Positions 24,343 through 36,165 of a stretch of 64,000 bases of DNA are shown one piece after another. The notes beneath the pieces are model-generated. The model made no database searches, was not told the DNA's origin, and saw nothing but the letters and a program-made list of their open reading frames with translations. The translations under genes and the position numbers were made by a program. Source of the stretch: Iris pallida (Eukaryota > Streptophyta > Magnoliopsida > Asparagales > Iridaceae); NCBI GenBank assembly GCA_029216955.1, contig JANAVB010012087.1, positions 62,001 to 126,000 of the forward strand. Reading direction: 5' to 3'. Numbering within the stretch: position 1 is the stretch's first letter; each line of letters starts with the position of its first letter.

Positions 24343-25650
24343 CTAGGTCTGAGCTTGGGCTTGTGCATACTGCTGGGGGTGCTGTTGCTGAAATGCCTGA
24401 GACTGAGGCGACAAGGGCCTCGAAGACTGATACTGCTGCTGCTGAACTGGTGCTGGGGCCAGTCCTCTCACCGAAGAGTTAGAAAGGTTGGATGCTGATG
24501 AACCACCCCTATTCGGGCAAGCCCCTATCCTATGATCTGCTGCTCCACAAGCCAGGCATAATTCCTGTGCCCTACGACAGTCTGCCACCACATGCCCTGG
24601 CTTTCCGCAATGAGAACATCCCATCGCGGAAGTCTGCTTCTACTTCTGCTGCTGCGGGTACGTCGGGGTCGAATGCTGAACCGACGTTACTGAGGTCGCC
24701 CGCCTCGGAGTTCCAATGGTTAATCCCCTAGCTGCCGGGGCTGGAGCTGATGATTGGTGCATCTGACTGTGGGACCGCTTCCTACCTCCGGTCCTATCCA
24801 CGATCCTCTGGGAGGTGTACTCATGCCTCCTAGCTGCTCTCAAGACTGCGTCGAACGTCTGGTGCTCGAACTGTTCAACCGCCAACAAGATCTCCAAATG
24901 AAGTTCCTGCTGGAACCGTTGGGCCCTATCAAACTCGGTCGCCACCAAGGTGGGGGTAAACCTACTGAGTCTAGAAAACTCCGATGCATAACTATCAAAC
25001 GTTCTGCCTTCTTGCTTCAAGTTGGTAAATCTGGTTTGCAAGTCGTACCGAGCTACAGCATCGAAATACTTCGTCTAGAATCTCTCTCTAAATACTGCCC
25101 AAGCAATGGGTGCCACTAATCCCATGGCTTGCGCCGCCCACCAACTGTGAGCCAAGTCCAACAACTGCAGGCGTACCACCGCCACCTTCTCATTCTCAGG
25201 TGTCCTAGCTGCTTCCAGAATCACCTCGGTATCCTGAAGCCATGCATCCGCGACAATCGCATCCTCGCTGTCGTCGAAGAAAGGAGGGTTCAATCGCTTG
25301 AAGCTGTTCGCCGCCTGGTTCCCTGGATGTCTGCCTCGGGTCAAAGCATCTTGAACTGTCTGGTGCAGAGCGTCGCTTCGACAATCCTGAAAAGCTATCA
25401 AGGTTCTGATGAGGCCTACTAAGGTACCATCATCTGGCTCTGCGGGCTGGACGGGCCGAACTGGTGACTCTCCTCCAGTAGGCACAACTCTAGAGGCTAC
25501 CCCGGAATGCTGGGCTTGATCTTCAGGTTGCTGCTGGTCCACGGGAGGTGCTCCTCCTTGCTGATCGGCATGGTCAGGTATAGTGCCGCTGAGGAAGACG
25601 ACACAGGGAAACAATAAGGAAGGACCAGGACAGATCAATGATACAAGCAT
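24343..25650 (-). pseudogene. Gypsy B gag with two CCHC zinc knuckles
   Basis: From 25650 downwards come a Gln/Pro-rich N-terminus, the retrotransposon gag capsid domain (FDDSEDAIVADAWLQDTEVI, then FDSYASEFSRLSRFTP) and a zinc-binding region with two knuckles, CSHCGKPGHVVADC and CLACGAADHRIGAC, near 24620-24530. A Gln-rich linker leads to protease. In-frame TAG codons at 25075-25077, 24640-24642 and 24343-24345 interrupt it, without frameshift. The start codon at 25650 is the first in frame but a later one is possible. Confidence 0.9.
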
Positions 25651-25783
25651 GTAATCAGGACAAGAATTTCAGGGATTTGAAAATACGGGCGGAGATCAAG
25701 GGCGAATACTGATTGAGACATCTATTCGGTAAACCCTCACATTTCTTGATTGATAAGACCTGCATGGGCCACCACTTAAACCA
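25651..25783 (-). other. Short leader between 5' LTR of B and gag
   Basis: These 133 bases hold the primer-binding region. Next to the LTR the minus strand starts TGGTTTAAGTGGTGGCCCAT. The block AGTGGTGGCCCATGCAGGTC (25757-25776) is also found beside the 5' LTR of element A (31467-31486). It is not the usual initiator-Met primer site. Confidence 0.5.
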
Positions 25784-28524
25784 TGTCACGCCCCAGAACC
25801 AGAATACTGGAGAGTGGGGGCAGACATAGCCAGCTACGTATATTGAAATGGAAACCACCTCGATATACGGTCACGACTGTCTAGATATATGAGGGTTTAC
25901 TACAAGCCAACAGTCTCTTATGGTCATGAACAAGCCTAATGTCTCAATCACAAGCAAGTAAGTCAGGTCGCAAGATGTATGATCATTAAATATACAATAA
26001 TAAGACGTCCCAAATATCACATATTCAGCTGATCATGAAGCTAGTCATTACAAAATGTTAGGACTAGCAAGAGTTAAGTCATACATGATCAACCCTAGGA
26101 TTTGTTAATCATGTTTACAGCCCGTAGGCAAACAGTAAGTAAAGTGCATCGAGCTAACAGGTGCTCGTCGGCTAAACGCCTCAAAAGAATAGTTTTACAA
26201 TAGAGTGAGCGAAACAAAATAGAAAACCCACTCGTAGCCCGGGTTCCTTCTAGTCGCCACCATTGGGCTGGAAGCTTGGTAGATCCTCGGGAGCTGCTCC
26301 GAAATCTGGCCACACAAAACCAGCTGGGTCAACCCCAGAAAGAGCAAGTGCCACAAGGGGGCCACGAAATAAGAACAAAAGCCAGCAATCAGCATAAGAA
26401 AATCTAATATTAAAACTAGAATTTACGAAAACATGGCAGGGTGATATACGACGAGATAACCATGGAACTATTCCGATAGCCAGGTTACAACCCGTAAACC
26501 AAACAAGGACCGGGGTTGTAACCCTTCGTCTGAACAGAACTTGGTTTCCCACAATTAATCAGCAAGATAATAATGCAAGAAATCAAGACAGGGAGCAATC
26601 TTGTACTGGATCAAGGCATGGCTAAACTGGTTATACCTCATTCAATCAATCACGGCCAAGCAGATACTACAGCTTACTATTTTAACTAACTAGGGTTATC
26701 ACAGGCCTAATTACTAACAAGATGCAGTAAGATTGTTCCACAGCCACAAGCCCTACAGACCATCCAGGTTACCCAGGTCGAAAATTAGGGGTTGAATTTA
26801 GGTGGGTACATCGTCCAGGAAACGTATGTACCCTTAGGTGACTTAGAGGGTGCAACACTCGATGGTGTGCTGGAAATGTGCCCTACACGACGGCAGGCTA
26901 CAGATCCCAAGAGCGCCCAGGTAACGGGATTGCCTGTAGCTGTGTCATCTCTTCATGACTACTGTGTTATTCTAGTTATTAACCTTAATCCATTTTAGTA
27001 GGTACTCCTGACCGTGGTACTCAGGAGTCCTATCCTAGACATGATGTAAGACAGGACAAGTGGATTTAACAAGCAAGCAAGAAAAAACCACCCACGATGT
27101 CAAGGCAGGTCAAGTTAAGCTAGCCGTCGCAACAGCATTAAGATAAATCATGTCAGGGTACTTGTCATGAGTGCGCCACGACGGGCCACTATCATGTCGG
27201 GTTGGTCATGTCAGGAGTGCACGACTACGGGTCACTGTCGTGTTATGCTAGTTCCTTGTCATACCATGCCATGTACAATAGTCATTCCAAACATATTAAG
27301 TAAAATCAAGTTCATGACAAAAGGCGTAATGATATAAAATGGGCGTAAAATATCTAATAAAATATTAATATACAGGGCTATAGAAGAGCCAAGCTTAAAG
27401 AAATAAGACCAAAACTCCAAGAGCCAATGGGTTAAACAAGGGGGTTCAGGGTGCAGCGTACGCACAAGGGAACGCACAGCGTACGCACGAAAGCACGCAC
27501 GCAGGAGAGCTAAAGTACGCACGCAGGAGAGCTGCGTACGCAAAAAGTCACGCACGCAGGAGAGCGGCGTACGCAAAAAGTCACGCACGCAGGAGAGCTG
27601 CGTACGAGAAAAGTCACGCACGCAGGAGAGCTGCGTACGAGAAAAGTCACGCACGCAGGAGAGCTGCGTACGAGAAAAGTCACGCACGCAGGAGAGCTGC
27701 GTACGAGAAAAGTCACGCACGCAGGAGAGCTGCGTACGAGAAAAGTCACGCACGCAGGAGAGCTGCGTATGCGTAAAAACACGCACACAGAGGGGCTGCG
27801 TACGCACAAAAGCACGCACACAGGAGAGCTGCGTACGCGTAAAAACACGCACGCAGAGGAAAGGGTCTTCTTCTCCACGGCTGAGAAGAAGCTCTCATGG
27901 CTCCCAAAACTTCAAGGCATCACAACTTGGCCATCCGAACTCCAAATCCGGATTTCCAAGGTTCCAACCGGGGTGGAATTGAACTCTCTTCCACATGGAA
28001 ACATCAAAACCCAGAAAAATCCAACTTAAATAGATCAAAACCATGTAAAATCAAAATTAGAGAAAACTTAGATCTAGAACAATGGAGACTCCAAATCACA
28101 AAATACCAAGTTCTAATGTTGATCACCATGTCCTAATCTAGCAAATGGACAAATAAAAGAGGGTTCTCATATGGTGGCAAGGTGCACTTGCCTATGGGAG
28201 GGTGTTGTGTGGAGGAAGGAGAAGAGTGTTGTGTAGAGGAAGGAGAAGAAGAAATAAATGGAGGGTTATGAAGAGAGAGAAAAAGTTGGTGGAGTATTAA
28301 AGAGGGTGGGATGTGGTGTGTTGAGGGTGGAGCTTAGGCTAAGGTGTTCCAATACACATAAACCAAGCCAAACTAAACCAACCCAATTAAAACCGAGCCA
28401 TGCCAAAACCCAAGATATAAGAAATACCGAAATTCCACAAGTTGAGAAAAATAAAAATATATGCCAAAAATTCAGATACGAGTATAAATACGAAATACTG
28501 GAAATACGGGAAATGAGGGTGACA
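25784..28524 (-). repeat. 5' LTR of Gypsy B
   Basis: This 2741-bp LTR is the partner of 18060-20767; long stretches are identical by eye. It is followed at 28525 by the target TGTTC. Confidence 0.94.
27495..27860. repeat. 33-bp tandem array in 5' LTR of Gypsy B
   Basis: This is the same array as at 19762-20105 but with one more unit: the commonest variant occurs five times here and four times there. Confidence 0.9.
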
Positions 28525-28529
28525 TGTTC

Positions 28530-29112
28530 TGCTCAAGCACACACCCCAAGCCCTTCCCTGATGCATCACTATAAATGACAAATACTCTCGATCCAGATGG
28601 CAAAGCTAGAACGGGCACTGAGTCTTCTCTTCAATTCTTCAAATGCTGACTGGCAAGCGTCACCAGATAAACTCCTCGTCCTTCCGCGTAAGCTTGGTCA
28701 TTGGCTCTGCTATTCTGGCATAATCCTTCATGAACTTCCTATAGTATCCTGCTAGCCCCAGGAAACTATGAATCTCTGCTACTGACTTGGAAAGTGCCCA
28801 TGCTTCCACAGCTTTAATCTTCTTGGGATCTACAGAAATCCCCTCTTCAGCCACCACATGCCCCAAGAACTCTACTCTGTCCAGGAAGATCTTGCACTTC
28901 GAGAGCTTCCCGTACAGCTTCTCTTTTCGTAAAATCTCCAACACAATCCGCAGGTGCTCCACATGCTCCTCCTCGGACTTCGAATATATCAAGATGTCAT
29001 CAATGAAGACTACGACAAACTTGTCCAAATACTTGTGAAAAACTTTATTCATCAAGTTCATAAATACTGCTGGGGCATTGGTAAGTCCGAACGGCATCAC
29101 CAAGAATTCATA
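28530..29112 (-). pseudogene. Gypsy A reverse transcriptase end and start of RNase H
   Basis: The segment continues Gypsy A pol from 29113. It contains [18 protein letters not shown], the catalytic [14 protein letters not shown] near 29000, and [21 protein letters not shown] stop lies at 28660-28662, with small frameshifts nearby. It then enters RNase H (YSDASGKGLGCVL near 28560) and stops at the B insertion. Confidence 0.88.
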
Positions 29113-30072
29113 CTAGCCGTAACGGGTGTTGAAAACTGTCTTCAGAATATCCTGCACCCGAACCTTCATCTGATGATATCCCGACCGAAGGTCAATCTTG
29201 GAAAAGACCTTCGCCCCACTCAGCTGATCAAACAGCTCATCAATCCGCGACAACGGGTATCTATTCTTGATGGTGATGTTATTGAGTGCACGATAATCGA
29301 TACACATCCTAACAGTCCCATCCTTCTTAGGCACGAAGAGTACTGGTGCTCCCCAGGGTGAAGTACTGGACCGAATAAAACCCTTACCTTCCAACTCATC
29401 AATCTGGGCCTTCAACTCTGCAGCTTCCTTCGGGTTGATCTTGTAGCAATATTGGGACTTCGGCGCTGATCTGGGCACTAGGTCGATGTTGAACTCCACA
29501 TCTCGATCCGGCGACAATCCTGGCAACTCCTCGGAGAAGACGTCGAGAAACTTTGCAATCAGTGGATACGGCAACTCTTGGGCTTCTGCAACTTCTCCGA
29601 AGTAGACTCCCTCTAGCCTTTCTGCGATCCGTCTTCTGAGCTCGAACGGCGGAACTCCAGGCGGGCTGAAAGTGACCTTCCCCTCATGGCAGTCTATTAC
29701 GGTAAACTGCTCGCTCATCCATTCGATGCCGAGGACTACATCAAATCCGGGCAATGGCATCACTAGAAGTCGAGCCCTAAGCTCCCGTCCAACTATAGTG
29801 ATAGGGCAATCTACCATCTCACTAACTGGCACTACCCCTCCTCCTGTCATAATCCGACAGTTTCTCCTAGTGGGCTTAGGTGTGAAGCCGTGTCTATGCA
29901 GAAACTCATATGATATAAAGCTATATGTGGCTCCAGAATCAAACAATGCAATAGCAGGAAATGAATATATGATAACAGAACCTGTGATAACATCTGGAGC
30001 TGCCTCCTCCTCCTCCTCAACTGCGGCCATGACGTAAGCATGTCCCCGTTGTGGTCCTCCCTTCTGCTGCTG
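29113..30072 (-). pseudogene. Gypsy A protease and reverse transcriptase, N-terminal part
   Basis: The protease motif [16 protein letters not shown] lies near 29930. Reverse transcriptase motifs [23 protein letters not shown] and [13 protein letters not shown] follow. An in-frame TAG at 29113-29115 ends the stretch, and the next segment continues in the same frame. Confidence 0.9.
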
Positions 30073-31278
30073 CTAATGCTGTGCAAATCTCTGCTGCTGA
30101 GGTGGTAGAGCTGGTCCTCCTATCTGGGGTACAGCAGACAGTGCTCTGGGTGGTGCAGGTGGTGGTTCTCCAGCTCCTTGGGGTCCTCCTGCTAATCTGG
30201 CTGTGACCTGCTGACAGTCTCTCATCTGGTGTGCATCTAACCCGCATAATAGGCATAGTCCAATCCTCTTACGACAGACCTCCACGTGGTGTCCTGGTCG
30301 ATGACAGTATGTGCAGGTGACTTCCTGCTGTCTCTGATGCTAAACTGCTGGAACTCTGGCAGGACGGTGCTGAACTACTGCCTGCTGGGGTGGCCTCGTC
30401 TGAGTCTGTATCTGCACCCTCCTCGTCGGTGTCTGGTAACTGCTGCTGCCGATGTCCCTATCCCTCTTGGGCCTCGGGTCCATCTCCTTCTCAACTGCCT
30501 GAGCGATCTTGAGGATGCTCGAGTAAGTCGTCACCTGGCTGATCGCCACTGCGTGCCGCAACTCTCTGGTGAGGCCCTTCTTGAATCTCCAGGCCCTCTC
30601 CTCCGGCATGCCGACTAGGTTCTTTGTGAACCTGCTGAGTCAGGTGAACTCTGAAGTATATTTCGCCACTGTCATAGTCCCCTGCTGCAAGGCCTCGAAC
30701 TGCATCCAAAGCTCCTCTCTCTCGATGTCTGGAAAAAACTTTTCCTTGAACAGAGTTTTAAAATCTGCCCAAAGAACCTGGGGTACTGCTAACAGGGGCT
30801 CCTCGCGGTACCATGCTCTGGCAAGGTCGAACAGTCGCATATTCGCCACCTCCACCTTCAAGTCATCAGGGATCTTCGCCATCTTCAACGTCCGCTCCGT
30901 ATTTTCCAGCCACTCGTTTGCATAAATGATCCCCTCGTTGCCCCAAAAGTCCATCGGACAGAGGTTCTGGTAGTCCCTGGCCGTCCCCGGTCTCGGTGCT
31001 GCTAGTGCTGGAGGTGCTACCAGTGCTGGTGCTGCCATCTTCCGAGTCCTGAGTGCGTCGACGACAGTCGTTCTGAACTGTGCTGCCTGGTGGTTCTGAG
31101 CCTCCATGAACTGTTGGAACATGGCCATCACCTGGGCGCCGTCAAACATCATCATCGAAGGCAATGGAGGAAAGATAGGAGGCTGTGGCGGAAGCTGATC
31201 TACTGGAGCGTCTGGCTCGGGCTGTCCCGAACTGCCTGCAACTCCTGGCTGATCCACGGTCTTTCTCGTAGTGACCAT
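30073..31278 (-). pseudogene. Gypsy A gag with two CCHC zinc knuckles
   Basis: The likely start is the ATG at 31278 (MVTTRKTVDQPG). The gag core includes FWGNEGIIYANEWLENTERT and FKEKFFPDIEREELW. Two zinc knuckles near 30320-30230 read CTYCHRPGHHVEVC and CLLCGLDAHQMRDC. Stops at 30640-30642 (TGA), 30340-30342 (TAG) and 30073-30075 (TAG) interrupt a single frame. Confidence 0.88.
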
Positions 31279-31493
31279 CCTGCAATAGAAAGAAAACTTC
31301 ATTGATTGACAAACCCTAAAACCTAATAAACAATGTTTTTATAATATCAATGCACCTGATAAACCTGATATACCCTTATTTTCCGATTTTCCTGTGCTGT
31401 GATCAAGTTTCCCTAGTGTAATCAAGTCCCCCAATAGTACACTAAGACCTAGGTACCATTAGGATAGACCTGCATGGGCCACCACTAAAAATA
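31279..31493 (-). other. Leader between 5' LTR of A and gag
   Basis: About 215 non-coding bases. They include the block AGTGGTGGCCCATGCAGGTC (31467-31486, minus strand) shared with element B. Confidence 0.5.
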
Positions 31494-34400
31494 TGTCACG
31501 ATCCGATCCTGAATAATCAGATACGAGACGGACACGCCCAGCCTTCGTCGTTAGACACGATGAAGTAAGTTGTACCAATATCTAGGGAGAACTTCAAATC
31601 CAGATAAGAATGAAAATATATCACAGCATCTAATATCAAATCCCAGAATCTCAGATACAAGTCTAAATGTTATTACATTCCAGCAAATGTAAAATATACT
31701 GATGTCTCTAATACAAGTCCAGATAAAACTAAAGAAAATACTAGGCTTCCTCAACCTCTAGGTCCTGGGCAACATCAACTGGCTCATAGGTGCCTCCAGG
31801 CTCCTGTCCATAGTAAGTGTCACAGATAGCCTCCAACTCACCTGCAACATATCCTAGTCTGGAGCGGAGCTAAGTATATCCAAGAAAATGAACATGAACA
31901 TCATGGTATGAATAAGGATACAGGAAATATATATAAAGTACGAGAAATGAGAATAAGACATGAAACCTGAACATGAATACTGAAAGTAAATACAGGGAAC
32001 ATGAAATGAGTCCTGAACATGAAATACAACCTGAACCTGAAATGTGCAATATATCAAAATACGTCCAGAGTGTGTGATTGGCTTGGGTAGATTCAATGAA
32101 CATGAAATGGTACGGCTTCGGTCCCGCGTGCACGATACGGGGCCTAAGCTATTCACATGAATAGTAACATGGGTTTGATCACACATTTGTAGTATTTTCC
32201 CTCCCAGACACGAGTAAACTCAAGAAAACATGATACAAGATAATCCCGTGATACATAGTGTCAACAAGGAGATACAAGAATTAATATATAAGACATAAGA
32301 AAATGGACAAGTCCGAGGAGTATACTTGCCTTGCTCAGGGTGATCAAGTGTGGGATATATAGCTGGATATCCTCCTGTTTATAATTTACAGTTTGATAAG
32401 TCAACAATGTAAAGGTAGATATTTCTAGTCTAGAAAAGGTCACTTTAACATAACCTTGGTTTTAACACTAATCCTATCTTGTATAAAGTGACATAATATC
32501 TACACATAACCTAAATCATGAAGCAATCTATCACCATTCCTACATTTGCACTTTATTAATATTTTAAGTATTCTAAGACAGTGAACTTGAAACCCAAGTT
32601 CAGTTGGTTCAATCTACAAGTTCAGAGTCTATCATGTCCACTTAAAACATTAATATGCAATGCAAATAGTCATAGGATAGCACTAGATATTACATAGACA
32701 AGGTAATCTAGAAAAGTAATAGACTAATCAAGGTATAGAGGTATCATGTTCTAACATGAACTATATACATATGTGCCTAGCTAAAAGGGATTTACAGCAC
32801 ATTACAATTCAGTACTGAACTGAACTGAATTGATCTAATCAGTACAGAAAATGACATTCTAATTATACTATTCTAAACTTGAAAGTGGTGCAAGGTTATA
32901 TCAATATCTGAATCACATAAGACTGATTCACCTGTACCATACCCTGCCCTTACTCCTAATAACCCTGTCTCAGCCTATTCATTAATTTCAATTGGGTTCA
33001 GTCCTTGAATAAGGCTGATATAACTCAGTCCTTATCAGGACATGGAACAGTTCAGACTTCCTAGGGTTTAGTTAGTCTTCAAAATTTATAGGCATTGATA
33101 CACCCCCTGTAACTAAGGACTGGTCATAAAATCTTCATAGCCATAACACTGCTACATCATTAGTTCATCAGTATCAGTCCTTTAATAGGACTGCTTCCAA
33201 GTGACCGCACTAAAACAGTCTCAAACACAACAATTTCAATTCGAACTGGAACTTGGTTTCCAGCCTACATTATAGCTTTTCACCTATCCTCAGGACAACA
33301 CCCAGGTTCAGTAGAGTATAAACCTCAGTGATAGCTAACCAATCCCCCTCAGATAAGTTCCAAAATGAAAGAATCTAATATTCGAAATATTGCAGGCATC
33401 TACTCAAAGTAAGGGTTAAACTTGCCTTAACACAATTCAGTTATCTAATTCTCCACATGGTGTAAGATAGCTCTGTCCCCTGCAGTTACTGAGCATGCAA
33501 GAAGAGACTTAACCTACAGTAATATCTATTATCAACCAACCTATAATCAATACTTAAACCTGAACCCCCTTTTAATCACTCTTCAGTCACTCAATATTCA
33601 ATCTTCAGGGTATAACTTGTTATCCCCTTTTTGCCCTGTATCAGTAGGATACAGTGACTTTGATTTCAGGTAGCGTCACTACTCTTGCAACAAATCCAGC
33701 CAACCCACATAACAGTAATTTAGTATTTCCACTCCCTGCTGACTGACACCAGTCTATAAGAAAATACTTAAATAGAGACAACCAGGGACTTGCCATATAA
33801 TATATTCCCCAGTCTGGAGAACATCAACTTAAATCGAAGATGACCCATCTTCATAACCATCCTTCCCTCAAAGTATAGGTCAGATATAAAACTTCAATAT
33901 GTGCATCCTAAATTTAAGAAATAGTTCATAGATCAACAAGCAAGAGGATTAATTCCTTGGTGAAACGAATATCAATTCCAAAGTATTAGCTATCTACCCA
34001 GCCATATACCAATGAATGTAGGCATGAACTTAACCTACTCTCAACAAGCCATACTTGGATTAGCATATGTTAAGTAAAACAAACCTCTGTGACTAAAGTT
34101 ACAGATGAGTAACTCAACCTAATTGGCTAAGGTTACTTAGTGACTGGATTTTGTTCCTAAATTATTTATATTTCAAAACTGCACTCTAAATGATATGCTC
34201 AAGATCACAGACACAACAACCTCCACTTATTGATGTACAAACTCAAATTGAACAGAGCTTACCTCAATAGAATTCTCCTTGAGAGTTCGATCTCTAAGCT
34301 TGAAGAGATTATCCTGCCTTGCTCCAAACAGTGTCCACTATTAAGACACAGTGTCCACAATGATACCTGCCTATAATTTCTTTCTTAGTAAATCAACCCG

Positions 34401-35415
34401 AACCAATAATCCTTCGAATTGGAAAACAAAAGCAACTCAGATTGGAAGAGTTTAGGCTTAACTCACCAGGATTGATTAGGTCAAAAACTCGATCGAAATT
34501 GATTGAGAGGTCTTCACTTTCCGACTCAAATACTCTGATACTTTCAAAATGACACCAGGATTTAGGAAGGAACAAAACCAATTTAACTTCTATGAAAGGA
34601 AAACTACTCACCTCTACTATTAAATTAGAGATCCAAAATGAGAACAGATCTGGATTTATAGAAGAATTCGAGACACGATCAATTATTCCCAATCAAGATC
34701 TATGCATGATCAATTCGAATCATAGAGGAAAACAAACAAATACTTCATGATCAGAATTCTAATTGCTCACTTCATTAAAAGGATGATCGATCAAACGATC
34801 AAAGATCGATCTGTTCCTACTCACGATCGGAGTTCGTTCGACCAAAACTCGAGTTGAAACCGAACAATCTGATCGTTGATTCGATCACGTCGAACTTCAG
34901 AATAATCAAATTGATCAAGAAGACCAAGGAGATCAGAGAATTCACTTACTGAGCTTGTGCAATATCGGTTGCTAGGGTTGAGTCGTCGATCACCAGAGCT
35001 AATGCCACCATGGCCTGTCCAGAACAAAGCTTATGGAGAAGATGAAGTTGGAAAATGAGAGGGATGTGTTGTTCATCAATGGAGAGAGTTGGCTTAAATA
35101 GGCTGTTGTGGAGGAAATGGAGGGAAAACGAAAGGGAAGGTTGTTAGAGCACATGGCTCACTGTCAGAATCAGTTGGGAAGGAAATTAAAATTCATTCTT
35201 CTCTTCCTGAGAATAATATGGATTGCAGAATTTAACTAATAGCAATTGATTGCTAATATATGGGTCATTACCATTTGGCCCGAAAGAAAAATAGTCCAAA
35301 GGAAAATATAAATACATCATCATTTTTTATATAAAAATGTAAAGCCCAAAGGAAAATAACTATTTTAGAAATTTGCTTTATAAAATTTTACTAATTTCGA
35401 AGAAGTGAAGTTACA
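31494..35415 (-). repeat. 5' LTR of Gypsy A
   Basis: This 3922-bp LTR reads TGTCACGATCC...GTTACA on the plus strand and pairs with 12164-16091. It ends at the GTCAT target at 35416. No genes are seen inside. Confidence 0.93.
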
Positions 35416-35420
35416 GTCAT

Positions 35421-36165
35421 AAACACTGGTTCAAGATTAGACTTGACTTGAATATAATTCGAGTGTAGGGGTGTCTGGTGAACGTGAAACTTCTGGATGT
35501 CAAGATTCAGAAGTCAAGGACGAGGTCCAAGATGATATTTTTTCTGGATAAGCTGTTGAGAGCTACGTTCAGAGTTCTTTGACATTGTATCATTCAAATC
35601 ATTGAGTCTCGCGATGCGGAATTCTTTGAAGACAAGTTTGCTAGTGACAACAACATTTTTCTCGCGGATGATCCGGAGAACATTGTTGGTACCTAAGAAG
35701 CAAAGTACTTCAAAAGAAGGAGTAGGCCAGATGGTGGTTGTCGTTGATGAGATAATACTTGAATCAGTATTTGCTAGGCAGTTAGCAAAGCGAGTGAGAA
35801 GGCCGAAAGACTTTGAAGATGACTTTATCACCTATTATATGTTATTTGATGAGGTGATGAAGATCATAGATGCGATCTTCTCGGGGAAGTGAATCAATGG
35901 TAAGATTGACTCCATTACATCCTATTACAAGTGGGTGTTATTTAATCTGCATGAAGGAGCTAACCATATTGAATCTTTGAGAAGAAGCAGATAAAAGCTG
36001 AAGGAACTGATGATGAGTTCGAGGCTAGGCTGTTTTCCAGGACGGTTTGCTCAAGAACAAGAGATATGAGATTGACACATATTCTCCAGTGGCTAAGATG
36101 TCAACTATCATGATGACGATGGTCATGGCTGCTATTCATAAGTTGTCATATCATCAGATGGATGT
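35421..36165 (+). pseudogene. Element D, linker and N-terminal reverse transcriptase
   Basis: The Copia D remnant resumes after Gypsy A. A linker with RRPKDFEDDFITYYMLFDE lies near 35800-35855. The reverse transcriptase start IDTYSPVAKMST and LSYHQMDV lies near 36070-36165. The order fits the integrase remnant before element A and the reverse transcriptase after 39892. Several stops and frameshifts are present. The second solo LTR cuts it directly after the MDV codons. Confidence 0.8.

Larger units (their letters stand above)
18060..28524 (-). mobile_element. Ty3/Gypsy chromovirus B, structurally complete, nested in A
   Basis: LTRs at 18060-20767 (2708 bp) and 25784-28524 (2741 bp) are nearly identical; the target TGTTC lies at 18055-18059 and 28525-28529. 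The internal region (20768-25783) holds a whole gag-pol in one frame on the minus strand, interrupted only by in-frame stops. The total is 10,465 bp. Being the innermost insertion, it is the youngest of this nest by stratigraphy. Confidence 0.95.
12164..35415 (-). mobile_element. Ty3/Gypsy chromovirus A, interrupted by element B
   Basis: LTRs at 12164-16091 (3928 bp) and 31494-35415 (3922 bp) bound a minus-strand element; the target GTCAT lies at 12159-12163 and 35416-35420. The internal region encodes gag, protease, reverse transcriptase, RNase H, integrase and a C-terminal chromodomain-like tail. It is split inside RNase H by element B. Without B it is about 12.8 kb. The LTR length and tail suggest the Tekay/Del group of chromoviruses, which is an inference. 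Confidence 0.93.
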
